The notes under the pieces were generated by a model. The model was not told the origin of the DNA, ran no database searches, and worked only from the letters and a program-made list of their open reading frames with translations. This document shows, piece after piece, positions 23,672-35,981 of a DNA stretch of 64,000 nt; position 1 is the stretch's first letter; each line of letters begins with the position of its first letter. The stretch spans positions 2,480,001 to 2,544,000 of the forward strand of contig JAPEHQ010000005.1 of the NCBI GenBank assembly GCA_027405735.1. The letters run 5' to 3'. Both the position numbers and the translations under genes were made by a program. This DNA is from Mucor racemosus (Eukaryota; Mucoromycota; Mucoromycetes; Mucorales; Mucoraceae).

Positions 23672-24802
23672 TAATCAAATTAGAACCCTGAAGCTGGTGA
23701 TAAGTTCAAGGAAATCTCTCATGCTTATGAGATTCTTTCTGACCCTGAGAGACGTCAAATGTACGATCAATATGGTGAAGAAGGATTAAACGGTGGACCT
23801 GGTGGTATGGGAGGTATGGATGCTGAAGATCTCTTCTCTCAACTCTTTGGTGGTGGATTTGGTGGAGGACGTAGAGGTCCTTCAGGTCCTCGCCGTGGTA
23901 AGGATATGGTTCATGCCTTAAAGGTTAGCCTTGAAGATCTTTACAATGGTAAGACCAGCAAGCTCGCTCTTCAAAAGCATATCCTTTGTGCCAAGTGTGA
24001 GGGTAAGGGTGGTAAAGAAGGAGCTGTCCAAAAATGTAAGACATGTAATGGTCAAGGTATTCGTCTTGTAACTCGTCAAATGGGTCCTATGGTTCAACAA
24101 ATGCAAGTTCCTTGTGAAAGCTGTCAAGCTACTGGTGAAATCATCGATGAGAAGGACCGTTGTACTGGTTGTCGTGGCAAAAAGGTTGTTGGTGAGAAGA
24201 AGATTCTCGAAGTTCATATCGATAAGGGTATGCGTGATGGACAAAAGATTACATTCTCTGGTGAAGGTGATCAAGCTCCCAACATTATCCCCGGTGATAT
24301 TATCATTGTCATTGATGAGAAGCCTCATGCTCATTTCAAACGTCAAGGAGATGATTTGATCTTTGAAGCCAAGATTGATCTTTTGACCGCACTTGCTGGC
24401 GGTAAGTTTGCTATACCCCATCTTGACGATCGTGTCCTTATGGTCAATATCTTACCCGGTGAAGCTGTCAAGCCCAATGAGCTTAAGGTTATCCCTAACG
24501 AAGGTATGCCTGCCTATCGTACTCACACTCGTGGTCATCTTTTTGTTAGATTCACTGTTGATTTCCCTGCTCCTAACTGGACCACTCCTGAAGCCATTGC
24601 TCAGCTCGAAAACATTTTACCTGCCCGCCCTGAAGTACCCACTTTCGGTGATAAGCATGTTGAAGATGTTGTCATGGCTGACGCAGAAGCCTACCAAAGA
24701 AGCTCTAGACAAGGTAGCAACGCTGCTCATATGCATGATGGTTATGAGGATGAGGATGATCACCACGGTGCTGGACCCGGTGTTCAATGTGCTCAACAAT
24801 AA
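23468..24802 (+). CDS. YDJ1: Type I DnaJ/Hsp40 co-chaperone, farnesylated
   Basis: Stimulates Hsp70 ATPase and presents unfolded clients; cytosolic and endoplasmic-reticulum surface. Two exons (23468-23578, 23684-24802) give 409 aa, the same length as yeast Ydj1. The J domain carries HPD at residues 34-36, split from the rest by the intron. A Gly/Phe-rich linker (GGGFGGG) follows. The zinc-finger region has four CxxCxGx-type repeats: [24 protein letters not shown] and CTGCRGKK. The C-terminal substrate domains include the conserved GDLI-like [12 protein letters not shown] and the [12 protein letters not shown] strand. The protein ends CAQQ, a farnesylation CaaX box as in Ydj1. The intron holds a 41-base T run. 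Codon use is strongly biased, as expected for a highly expressed gene. Confidence 0.97.
23628..23668. repeat. Homopolymer T41 in the YDJ1 intron
   Basis: Uninterrupted run of 41 T upstream of the intron's TTAG acceptor. Length likely varies between isolates and may be affected by sequencing error. Confidence 0.95.
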
Positions 24803-25569
24803 GGATATTATGAAGAATCTTTTTAATTTTAATATCATTTAGACCGTTTTCTTCTTTCTATATCTTTATTTTTTTTTATGTTGTAAATTTTTTTTATTCT
24901 AACCACTTTCCATTTTGCTTAAATTTTTTTTATATATACTCATTTCTCCTTTTCATCACTTTTTTTTTACAAATAAAAAATAATAAAATACAAAATTACA
25001 CGAATGAGTTTATATTGATTGCACTACCGAATAGTTTTATCCAATAAATCTTGTATGCAATATTTGTGTTGTATATATTCCGTTAAATTATCTCTACATC
25101 TCTAAATGAAAGGAGCGCTTTATTTGCATGAATGCTGTCCAAAAACCAATTTGAAGTCCTGTGATAGTACGACGAAGGATACATTCATTTATACAGCCAG
25201 AAAAATCGTCCTTTTCCGGGATATGATTTCTACATGTTTCGCAATTTTCATCTCTTGAAAAGATTACTTACTATCGCTAATGGTGTAAATTTCTCGTACG
25301 CAAAATTGAATTTTTAAAAAAAGACTAATTTCAAAATTACCAGCCATCAAAATCGAAGCTTTTAGTTTTTTCTATACTGTACTTAACCTTATACGAAACA
25401 CCTTTTAGGATATACCTTAGACACTCCTAAATATATGTCAATTAGTTACATTGAGCTTCCTGTCCTAGATTTATTTTAAATTTATTTCACATCTCATAAA
25501 AGGCTCAGGAACGCGTAAAAACGCGACTTCTTCTTTAAAATTCGGACGCAACTTTTCATCTTTGTTCAA

Positions 25570-25890
25570 CTTTTTTTTTCATTAAATAACTTCAAGAAAA
25601 AATTATATGTCCATGTACCTAAGATGATCAACTTTAATCCGAAAACAAGGATCCAGAAATATCCTATTTTTTGCAGTCGATATAACTTTTTTAATGCTAA
25701 TGTTTCAGATTTTTACAGGTATTTTACTGCTAAAAGTTAAATCCTTTGAACCCCCATATCTCTGCAAAAAATTAAGCTATACTAACTATTTATAATAATG
25801 AGACTTACTTGTTTTAAAGTGTTCTATAATATGTTTAAGTACGAAAAAATTCTGAGCACTTTTATTTTTTTTTCATTTTTTTGACTTTTT
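25570..25890 (+). repeat. Diverged intergenic repeat, copy 2 part 1
   Basis: Direct repeat of 12455-12800 (see that entry). Confidence 0.8.
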
Positions 25891-27599
25891 TGTAGTAGAT
25901 TTCGAAATATTCGTTAAATTGAGCAGCTTTTTTTTTACATTCATGCTAATGACCTCGTCGAGCTCTAACGGACCCAATTTAGTTCTTTTTAAAATATTGA
26001 TTTTTCGTGGAGATATCCTCAAAAATGTGTACAAAGAGATACCTTCGCTTCTAGCTTCAATTTTCCCCCTGTATACCCTTATTCCAAATTCTGATTTTAA
26101 AATTTTTTTGGCAAAAATCTCATTTTTTTCAACGAAAAATGCAATTAAAAGGTTCGGTGATAGCTTGATCGATAGACAATTAATTTGTGCATTATCTCCA
26201 TTACTTTTATTTGAAATATGTTTATAAAAAATGACATCTATCTTCAAAAAAGCTCCAAAATTTCAATCGCATTTTATGCAAAATTTAATGTGAAACATTT
26301 GTCTGCATTTTGCTGAGGTAAATGCAGAATTCAAAACTGTACAAAAAATAATTAATACGCTAGTTTAACTTACTTTGTAGTTCATGAGCCATTAAATGAA
26401 TTTGTTTTTTGCATCATTTTTTGGTCGATTTGGCAAATCGATTTTGGAACTCAGTTAGCATAGATTTTAAGCTGTATTGTGTATTGTGAAATATTATTTT
26501 AATTATCTCGACGAAAAATCTATATTTTTTGCTGAAACAAAAAATCCAGAGTAGCTTTCAATTGGATCTACTTTTTGTATACAAAAAATTGATAACTTAA
26601 TTACGGATTTTAAGTTTTGCAATCGATTTTAGGTCAATTTTACGGCAATACTACACACACATAACATATAACGCACTTGTATTCCGGAATCAACCTTTTA
26701 TTTTAGGACAGATAACAATGGCTTATAGAGGAAAGGTAAATTGTCTTTGAAAAGTTGATAGAACAATTCGATTCAATATTAGGCAAGGAAACTCGAAAAC
26801 CATCTGAAATATACTTTTTGACATCTGTAAAAAACTGAAAACAAAATCCTATATCGACGAATTTTGATCTTAGTAAATTTCCAATTTTACACACGATAGT
26901 AGGTTCACAAATTGGGCACAATGGTCTCGAATGGCAACTTCCACAAATTACTGTGAGTCTGTGGTGTGTCGAGAAAAGCACTGCTAAAGTGTGCCTATTG
27001 TGGAATATATACATATTTATTCACCACATTGATCTCCATTTCATCTAATTCTCAACTAAAGTACAGCTGGCATAAATAAACATTAAGCTACTAAATGATA
27101 TATGCTAATTATACTAATATAAACTTTCTACCGAGCTTCCATCCTATCCTAACAGCTTATAGTTAAAGGCCAATCAACATAATGTGGATCTAATCACACC
27201 GTTATGATCAAGGACCCATGAACTCTATGAATACACCGATTGACTACTATCAAGGCTTATATCTGACAAGAGGTATTATTGGTTATATATGGACCTAGGA
27301 ATGATTATCTAATCTCTCTGACAAAAATTATATAAAGAGGAAATTTATTTATTACAAAAGTCTTTAAGCAGAATTTAACATGGTAATAAAACCCTACACT
27401 TATCTAGTTGAATTCCTATTGTTTTTTTATACTTTTTTTTTCGTAGACGTCTATCTAATCCATAGATGTCTCACACCTAAGTTAACTGCGCATTATTATT
27501 GAAAATAATTAGAGATACGATTGATATATGTTTCTATGAATATTGATTCAGGTAAGCAGCAACTCTGCATGGACTGGAATGTTAAAAGCCAAAAGGGTT

Positions 27600-27790
27600 G
27601 ATAACTTAGAAACAATCTTGCTAAAATATTACACTTTTATTAACGGTACATCCAGAGAATGTATTTATATTATTATACATTATAATTATACACATTCATT
27701 ATAACTATTACGCATATATATTATAACACTGATTATGGATCGAGACCTTTGGATGTACAATCTACGGTATAATATTGAAATAATAGTTTT
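27600..27790 (+). repeat. Diverged intergenic repeat, copy 2 part 2
   Basis: Direct repeat of 12830-13032. Similarity ends just where the MITE-like element at 27789 begins, consistent with that element being a later insertion. Confidence 0.75.
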
Positions 27791-28300
27791 GTCCTTACAT
27801 GTCCCTTCCTTAGGATAAATATCCATAAATTTAAGGACATTGTCCCTAAATTTATGGTATTTTACAATTCTTTTAGCGACAAAGTCCATAATTTTAGTGA
27901 TTTTCACCCTAAATTTGCATACTTTCATTTTATATCGACTATATAATATATATCCTAAAAGTTATTCGCTTAGTTCAGTAATTAAGGCTTGTGTCTTGAT
28001 ACATGAGTCTTCAATTCAACCATTGCCAAGTACGCTTTTATTTATTTTACTCGAAATTTTACCAATAATTTTATGGGCATTGAAACTAAAAGTATGCATT
28101 TAATCCATAATTTTAATAAAAATGTCCATATTATAATTCAAAAGTATTCAATTTTGAAGTAGAAAGCGCCTTGTTTTAGGGAGAATTTCCATAAAGAAGT
28201 GTCATTGTCCCTAAAATTGCTCATAAAATAATCAATTCTGCCCATATATCGGATATTTTAGGGACATGATTTCGTCCATAAAAGAAGGGTACATGACAAT
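27789..28300. mobile_element. MITE-like element with degenerate inverted ends
   Basis: Left end TTGTCCTTACATGTCCCTTC, right end (inverted) TTGTCATGTACCCTTCTTTT. The interior repeats the motif 'gtccctaaatttatgg' in both orientations, including a palindrome at 27823-27857 (arms of 17 bp, one mismatch). No coding capacity. Confidence 0.6.
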
Positions 28301-28387
28301 ACATTTAGGAAATACGTGCGTCATAGTGAATGATTTCGATAGTTTGCAAAATACAAAATTTATTATTATAGATCTAAAATAAAGCTA

Positions 28388-29092
28388 TTAAGAAGACTTA
28401 GCAGCTGCTAAAGCTGCAGCTTGAGCACCAGCGAAGGAATCCATGATGTGAGCGTAAGAAGGTAAACGTTTAGCGAATAATGCAGCCATACCAGTGAGAT
28501 CTCTACGCCAATCACGACCTAATTCACAAGCAACAGCAAACCAACTTGTGAGTTGAGCACCACTTTGTTGCATTCTTAACCAAGAAGCATCACGAACAGC
28601 TTCAGAGAATGTACCAGAAGCATCAGTAACAACGAAGACATCATAGCCAGCCTTTCTAGCAGAAAGGGTAACAAAGGAGACACAAACATCGGTGACAATA
28701 CCAGAAACAATTAATTGCTTTCTACCAGTCTTCTTAATAGCCTTAACAAAATCCTCATCATCCCAAGCGTTGATTTGACCAGGTCTAGCAATATAGGTAG
28801 TGTTAGGAAACAAAGCCTTGAGCTCAGGGAGCATGACACCATTGGGACCATCTTCACGAGAAGTAGTTAAAATGGTAGGAATACCATAATACTTGGCGGT
28901 TTCAGCAAGACCCATTACATTGTTCAAGTAAGTATCAGGGTTGTAGTCACCAACCAAGTTCAAGAGACCAGTTTGATGATCAACGAACAAGAAAAGACTG
29001 TTGTCAATATCAAGACGATTGTAAAGATCAGCAGATACAGAAGAGATTAAGGCGGCAGCACCAACAAAAGCAGCAGTAAGAGAGAAACGCAT
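28388..29092 (-). CDS. Secreted YcaC-like isochorismatase-fold hydrolase
   Basis: Single-exon gene of 234 aa. Residues 1-21 form a signal peptide (LTAAFVGAAALISSVSA); the rest is close to bacterial YcaC over its whole length: YNRLD, LFVDHQTGLL, IPTILTTS, ARPGQINAWDDEDFVKA, DVFVVTDASGTF, WFAVACELGRDWR. The catalytic cysteine is C137 (GIVTDVCVSF) and the acid is D38 (VDHQ). By spacing, the family's catalytic Lys would fall at R103 in IARPGQ; this needs an alignment. YcaC's natural substrate is unknown, so the reaction is not assignable. No intron, very regular codon use and close bacterial similarity suggest acquisition from bacteria followed by gain of a secretion signal. A TATA box (29174-29181) lies about 80 bp upstream. 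Confidence 0.9.
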   Translation of the reverse strand: MRFSLTAAFVGAAALISSVSADLYNRLDIDNSLFLFVDHQTGLLNLVGDYNPDTYLNNVMGLAETAKYYGIPTILTTSREDGPNGVMLPELKALFPNTTYIARPGQINAWDDEDFVKAIKKTGRKQLIVSGIVTDVCVSFVTLSARKAGYDVFVVTDASGTFSEAVRDASWLRMQQSGAQLTSWFAVACELGRDWRRDLTGMAALFAKRLPSYAHIMDSFAGAQAAALAAAKSS

Positions 29093-31900
29093 TGTTAAAA
29101 GATGTTCTTGAAAGAAGTATGATTGAATACAAAGATGTTGATAGTAAAATAATAAATTGACAAATAGGCTCTGTATTTATACTAAAATCTATGTCTTTAC
29201 ATGCATTGTATATTCTGATATTTCACCTATTTGGGTAATTCTTTCGGCGACCTTATTAGGAAATAGTTCCCTTGTTAACAATCTTCTCCCCACATGGTTG
29301 TATAATCGAGTTTTATTCTTACGCCAAGATCAAATCCTCTCTTTCAATGTTTGTAAAGATGGTTCGTACCTGAATTTTAAGATAATCATAATTGTGATTG
29401 TATAATTAGGTTTGTTTCATATCCAAAATATAAAGTTTATCACTCATGTTAAAATGCATTTGGGTATTCGGTCTTGATTCACTAATTATAATTGCAAATT
29501 CTAATTATGACAATAATTTTACAGAATATGCCCTTATATGAATTAGTGATACTTGCATAATCAAGGCATTTAATCTTAGTTTGTGTTCATTATCAAAATT
29601 CAAGTATACGAGTTTTATAGATTTGTTTATCATTGCTTACAAACAGTTGTTGTTTCCTCAAATTCAACGCCCCATTTAGACCTGTGCAATGTAGTTTGAT
29701 TTATATAGTAAATACGGCGTTTAGATCTACCGACATCATGCAAAATCTAAAGTATAATACACTAACTCCATCAACTTGGATAGTCTACAAGTATAGTAAA
29801 AGAAGATTTATATATGCAGTGCCTCCTTGAAGCATATTCATACACGAGTGCAACTAATACTGATTAATTATTGACGAATATACAATAATATTTGATTCAG
29901 GGACGATCAACTGTTTTGATTATCAATAAATTTGGAGATATACCTATCAAAAACAGGGTCATAAAGCATGCAGCAATCTTTAGAATATAGTGGTGTAATC
30001 TTCCAGTAGTTTCCCAGACCATTACCAATGATTTTGCGCCTCAAAATCATAAAATTCAAACCTAATTAGTAATACAACCGTTATATATGCTGTATATATA
30101 TAAAAATATATACAAATTTTCCAATTCGGAGAATTTTAATTTGCATATGTAACCTGGTTTATATTACATGAGCGCAAGGGAGCCATATACACTCTAATAA
30201 ACTATCATAACCATATTGAGTTTACATTTAATTTGGCAATTGTGTAACCACGCTGGGTTGTTTCAACCAAGGATCGCATAAATCAACAGTTGGTGTAGCG
30301 CTATTGATGTTATTGACACTATAGTCAACCAAACAAATACTCTTCATGATACAGACGTAATTAATTGCTCTTTTTTTCATATATGTTTATATATATATCT
30401 ATGGTTATGACAGCATGTTGAAACTGCAAATGTAGATAAGAGTTTCCTCCGTATTAAGGGAATGAACATATGTATATTAATGGATGACGGTTTTATCAAA
30501 ACAAAACAAGGCAAAATGTATATCTTTTAAAACATTGTTTTTCTTGAGCAATCTTTAAAGAAACTTCCCACTTTATTGTCCCAACCAAATTATTTCTGTA
30601 ATCTATAATAAAACCAAGTTCGATGCTTTTGAAGAGCCATCTTTGATTATGGCAATTATAAACTGATAATAAAGGGCCATCAGGGTAAGATCTTCATCGC
30701 ATACAAAAATTTTACCCTAAAAAGTTGTTCGAAATCCAATATCAAGCTAAATTATTTGGAATTTAATGAAACAGGAATACTTTAAATTATGTTGCTTATC
30801 ATCATGGGCAATGTACTATCGGGAAGAATTTGAAATCTTGTACGGTCATGATGCGGTTTAATGGATACATACATAAGGGATATTTGGTTTATAGGACCCT
30901 TTGTAATCTCTTGATATTGTTTTCATACCTTAAATTCATAGATTAAATTTAGTGGGTACTAAATGTCTTCGTTTCTATACCCTGTATTCGTGGTTAGAGT
31001 CTGATCCAGCCATGTAAACTTTATAATATCCCAGGAGAGCGACAGTCTTCATAAAAGCAAGTAATGACAGGGGAGCTGATGCAATGATTTCGTTAATTAC
31101 GTAGAGCAATAGTAATTAAAAACTGTGTATGCTTCCTATATAATCCCCAAGGGTGAATCGCACTAATAGAATTTGATAAATACAAATAGAAAGATGTATT
31201 AAATCAAATTTGATATGTGATTTGTTACATAAATCGAGTTGACAACGCAAAACCTAAAAATTTAGAGAATTTTTACGTCCCAATTGTAATAACAGAGCCT
31301 CAAATGTGTAATAATAAAATGCATGTACTTTTGCGCAATCTATTACCATAAATTTAATTTTGTAAACTTGTGGCAGAAAGGGTATAGATAATTGCATTAA
31401 AGTAATATTTTAGTTTTTTTTTCCAGAAAAATCAAAAAATTAGGCTCACAATGTACAAAATGAACGCTTCTTTCATCATAATGCTAAGTTTATTTAAGTC
31501 ATAAAACTCCAGTAATCACCTTAGTAAAAAGTTTCATTTTTCGAACGAAAAATTGAATTTAATGAAATTTGAAATTTTGGACGAGATATAGTAAAACATT
31601 CGTTTGATATGCTCTTGAGCTTTGGAATCGCCGCAAACTAGTAAAATCTAACATTTAATGTATTGAAGTATGTTCATTTTGGTAAATAAATGATATTTAT
31701 TACGTTTTATATCCGTTTAGTTGATTTTAAATGCATTCAATGATTGTAACAGCCAAAGCTAACGTATTTAAGCTAAATAACTATCTTATTGGATCAGAAC
31801 TCATGAATTTACCTCGACTTTTCGTAACGAAATACCTTGATTTTTACACAACAAATAGATTTACTTGATATAAACACTTTTTTATTTTATTAGGTTATAA
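29093..31900. other. Gene-free AT-rich intergenic stretch
   Basis: Only short chance frames. Part of 31480-31600 resembles 1740-1860, a likely ancient dispersed repeat. Nothing else recognised. Confidence 0.6.
29174..29181 (-). promoter_or_regulatory. TATA box of the YcaC-like gene
   Basis: Minus-strand TATAAATA about 82 bp upstream of the ATG at 29092. Confidence 0.55.
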
Positions 31901-33382
31901 TTAAGAAAGTTCAGCAGCCTTTTGATATAAACTAGAAACAACTTTATCGACCTGCTTTAAAGTTTCAACAGCAGTTTCATAAGTCTTATCTTCCTCAGGC
32001 TCGTCAAAAACAATTAAACAACCAGCACCTTGATCAAGAATACCATGGAATTTCTTATCCAAGATCATTTGTGATAATTTAGCTTCGACTTGTTGTGTAG
32101 GTAATTTAACCATATCGGCAATATGACTAATCTCAACACGAGAAAATGGTTCAATAATGCGAACCAAATTTTGTTCCAAAAGAGTATCGTACAATGCTGC
32201 AAGTTGGGTGCGAATGATGGGATCGTTATTCAATTCGTTGGTGTATGTGGCCAAGGCTGTCTCAAACTCTTGGAGATTTCTATTTTTATGGGCATGAGCA
32301 ACTGCCTTCATGGCATCAATTTCTACACCTGCATATCTTAATGCAACCTTTCCACCAATAATTGAATGAACATCTTCAGTCTAATCAAAGTGTTAATTTT
32401 CATTTTTAAAAACACAAAGCACATACACACACACATACACACTTTCTCTCTCTCTAAAAAAAAACTTACCAAATTCAACATGATTTTACACAACAACATA
32501 TACTTGAGTGCTAAAATAGCTTTAGGATCTTCTTGGCTAGAGAAACCTTCAAATGTTTCAAAAAAGTAAGAATAAGCTGTCTTGTAATCCTTTTCTTCAG
32601 CATGAAGAACACCAGATTGCATATCTAAAGCAGCTTGTAATAAAGGTGGACAGTAGATAGAGTTGGCAGAAGTACGAGCAGATGTCAATGCAGCTCTTGA
32701 TTTAGGAAGATTTCTTAAAGCATGACAAACACGACTTTCAAGTAATTGAACCTCAACAAGAACCATTTTATCATCTAAGCGTTTCAATTCCTTTAAAAGT
32801 ACTGAAATCAAACTTAAGGATTCGTGATACATCTTATTATCCAAATAAAGAGCAACTAGACGAGTTTCGAGTGCTTGCTTCAAAAAGAGACGCTTTTCTT
32901 GGACACACCATTCAATATTTTCTTTACAGATTTCAATTTGAAGAGGAAGACAGTTGGGAATGTCGCTGAAATAATCAATGAGCGAGCGAGCTATACATTT
33001 GATTAGTAAACTATATGAATCATTGGAATGAGATGGTATTTACTCAATTTAGCAGTTTTAGCTTTGGCAATTGTCAACATGAAAGGACGGGATGAACGAA
33101 TCAATTCTGCGAGATCTTGAGGAAGTCTACATTTGACAAGATTGTTAATTTCTACATGATATTCCATCAAAAGCAACTAAATATTTACTGAAGATCTCTA
33201 TAAATTTGAGCAAGTTGAGAAAGAGCATATTCCTGCTCTTTTAAAGTTTCTTCAGTAGTAGATTCCTCTGCCATGATGGCTTTGTAAGAAACAACAGCTT
33301 CCTCAAACTTCTTTGCTTCCTTCAAATCATCTGTTTGTTGCAATCTATTTGTGGGAGCGGGTTTAGTTGTAGCAGTAACCAT
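31901..33382 (-). CDS. RPN6: 26S proteasome lid subunit Rpn6
   Basis: Clamp subunit of the 19S regulatory particle lid, joining lid, base and 20S core. Four exons (33382-33189, 33126-33044, 32990-32470, 32380-31901) give 425 aa, matching yeast Rpn6 (434) and human PSMD11 (422). Family segments seen: [47 protein letters not shown], then the C-terminal PCI domain with [25 protein letters not shown] and [18 protein letters not shown]. The helical N-terminal repeats and the winged-helix end are complete. It is head-to-head with RPN7, with 334 bp between start codons. A TATATATATA stretch just upstream (about 33400-33412) may be its TATA element. Confidence 0.97.
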
Positions 33383-33716
33383 AGTTGTGTATTTAATGTG
33401 TATATATATATAAGAAAAGAGATTCTAATTGAACGCACAAATGGTTATAATGCCTCTACTTGACCCTTATTGACCATGTATTCAAGAGGTCACCTTGGAA
33501 CGATTACGCGTTCGCCGTCACGGACATGCAATGGTATATGACGATTACCTTCTTAATTACCCTATGCCCTCAAGGTCAAGAAGCAGCAAGCGCAGCTTGG
33601 AATTGATGGGCCCATAGTGAGGGGGGCGGATGAGAGCAGGAAAGAAATCCAATGCGTACGCGTGTCCCCCTATTCTATTCTTCTTCTTCACTTTAAATAA
33701 CATTTCAATAAACAAA
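33383..33716. promoter_or_regulatory. Shared promoter of RPN6 and RPN7
   Basis: 334 bp, noticeably more GC-rich than the surrounding DNA. It contains several TGACC/GGTCA half-sites (for example 'ttgaccctta', 'gaggtcacc', 'aaggtcaag') and 'cgccgtcacg'. The yeast Rpn4 box (GGTGGCAAA) was looked for and not found. Confidence 0.7.
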
Positions 33717-35125
33717 ATGTCTGCTCCTATTGATGATAATCAGGTACCCAAGATTCCTGACCTTGCTCTTGCCGTAAGTTTTAGATTAAATCATTGTTGA
33801 CATTGGATGAGATATACTGATATACAATAAATAGCATCAACGTTTCATTATTAGTCAAGGCCCAGTCGAATTAAGAGATGAAGCCAAGAATAAGCTCTTT
33901 GAAGCTATCAAAGAAAGCAGTATGTTGTTGATTTGGATATATATATAAACAAAGAGCAGCATTGATATTGATATTTAAACATTAGATATGGCACCTTTCT
34001 ATAAGATTATGGTTGAAGAACTTCAAGCACCTTTCGATCAAGCTTTGTACGATTCTATGGTTGCAAAGAATGAAGAGGAATTGAAGAAGTTTGATGATAA
34101 AGCAGTAGATGCCGAACAAAACCAAGGAGAAACTGAGATCAATGAGGCATTTTTATCCAAAGCAGATTATTATGCTAAAATTGGAGATAAAGTAAGCAAA
34201 GCTACTCTTCGATTGATACAATTATATAACAAAGAAATTAGGAAAACGCTTTGACAGCATACGAAAATTTATTAAAGCGATCAATCACATTGGGTACTCG
34301 CATCGATATTGTCTTCACTTATGTCCGTATTGGTTTCTTCTTTAATGATAATAATTTAGTTCGTCCCAACATTGAAAAGCTTCGAGAATTGATTGAACAA
34401 GGTGGTGATTGGGATCGTCGTAATAGATTGAAGGTTTATGAAGGTGTTTATCTCATGTCTATTCGTGATTTTAAGGGCGCTGCCTCTTTATTCTTGGATA
34501 CATTGAGTACCTTTACCAGTACTGAAATTATGTCTTATCAAGATTTTGTTAAATATGCCGTATTGACTAGTTTGATCAGTATGAAGCGTGTAGATATCAA
34601 GAAGAGAGTATTGGATGCTCCTGAAATTTTAGAAGTTATTTCTGATATTCCTCATCTCGAAGATTTTATGGCAAGTTTGTACAATTGCAAATATGCTCAA
34701 TTCTTCCGTTCATTAGCAGCTGTTGAACAAGCCCATTTACGTACATCTCGTTACCTTTTACCTCATATGCGTTATTATACTCGTGAAATGCGTATTCAAG
34801 CCTATGCTCAACTGCTAGAAAGTTACAGATCTTTAACAGTTACAAGTATGGCACAAGCATTTGGAATGAGTGAAGATTACATTGACAAGTATGCCGTTTT
34901 CGATAATGTAAAAATGAATAATTAACTAAATGCTTTTTTGATTTTTATAGGGATCTTTATAAATTTATTGCTGCTGGTCGTCTTAATTGTGTCATTGACA
35001 AGGTGAATGGTATTATTGAAACAAACAGACCTGATGCAAAGAATGCCCAATACCAAGCCGTTATCAAGCAAGGTGATCTTTTGTTGAATAGAGTCCAGAA
35101 ATTGAGCCGAGTTATTGATGTTTAA
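33717..35125 (+). CDS. RPN7: 26S proteasome lid subunit Rpn7
   Basis: Lid subunit that contacts the ATPase ring. Five exons (33717-33773, 33835-33919, 33986-34191, 34242-34888, 34951-35125) give 389 aa, the length of human PSMD6. Recognisable stretches: IPDLALAQQRF-type start (here ALAHQRFII), [67 protein letters not shown], then the PCI domain with [42 protein letters not shown] and [21 protein letters not shown]. Divergent from RPN6, so two subunits of the same complex share one control region. Confidence 0.97.
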
Positions 35126-35705
35126 AAAAAATTTATATAATAAAAAAATCCATGATGTTTTAATTGACGAATATTAGATGTTTGAACTCTTGCTGCACAG
35201 TATTCCCTTTTTTGTATGGTGCAGAGAATTTCAAGTATTCTGTAAACATTAAAGAATCAAAGAATTTTCATTCAGTTTCAGAGAAAGCCTTTTAGGTATA
35301 TCTAACCTTTTACTGTGTAGTACTATGTATGATTTAATGCTAGTCATTTTTTATTTGGGTCTCATACGTGCGTTTTCGTATAAATTCGCATTTCAATTAA
35401 TTTTTGCATGTAAAAATTAAAGAAAAGATCCGAAACTGTTGTCAATTAAGTATACTATATAATGTTCATAGATGGCTAATTGATAACAGGGCCATATCTG
35501 CATTTATACCTTTGTTTGACTAATAAAAAAACTCATATAACAGTTACAAAATATCTTCTATTATGTACAGTACATATTACATTTCTGATTTTCAATTACT
35601 CTAAATGAGCAAATTGCTTTATACAGACCAACCATTTTTACAAATGTGAAATAGACAAAGGTATCCATGATCAAATTTGATTAATTACAAATTCGATATG
35701 CATCT
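35126..35705. other. Intergenic, nothing recognised
   Basis: AT-rich sequence between the RPN7 stop and the formin relic. No feature supported. Confidence 0.6.
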
Positions 35706-35959
35706 ATGGATGTTTCTTGTAAAAATGTACTATTTTATTTTGGTGAAGATCCTAGCAATATCAAACCAGACGAATTCTTGAGTATGTATATTTGTCAAGT
35801 TTATGTCAGATTGAGAGATAAAAATATACTTTTGTGGTACTTTTGTGATATGAAACTGATTACTATTTCCATATCTAGTTTGCCCGAAAAGATCTCATGA
35901 TTATAAGAGAAGAAATTGAGTGTATGAATAGAGTACGTCAATCTGAAAAAGATGATTAA
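35706..35959 (+). pseudogene. Formin FH2-domain C-terminal remnant
   Basis: Two coding-like pieces match the end of a formin FH2 domain: NVLFYFGEDPSNIKPDEF (family pattern L-x-YFGEDP-x-x-x-x-x-EFF) and, from 35879, FARKDLMIIREEIECMNRV, ending QSEKDD and TAA at 35959. An apparent intron lies between (GTATGT...CTAG), but the two pieces do not join in one frame with it, and the helix normally following EFF is missing. No upstream FH1/FH2 sequence is visible. It ends 23 bp from the convergent perilipin-like gene. I read it as a broken gene tail. Confidence 0.65.
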
Positions 35960-35981
35960 AAGTATCTCAAAAATAAAATAT

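Larger units (their letters stand above)
24803..28387. other. Gene-poor stretch with diverged repeats and a MITE
   Basis: No supported gene. A 103-codon minus-strand frame at 26703-27014 contains a cysteine cluster (CGSCHSRPLCPIC) but no family I recognise, and a 124-codon minus-strand frame at 25873-26247 overlaps an open frame on the opposite strand. Both are left uncalled. Repeats are entered separately. Confidence 0.55.

Noticed and set aside
25873..26247. 124-codon minus-strand frame opposite a 102-codon plus-strand frame
   Set aside because: Both strands are open in low-complexity AT-rich sequence; neither translation shows a domain.
26703..27014. 103-codon minus-strand frame with a CxxCxxxxxCxxC cluster
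   Set aside because: The cysteine spacing is suggestive, but there is no other conserved pattern and it lies in diverged repeat sequence. Mentioned only as content of the region.
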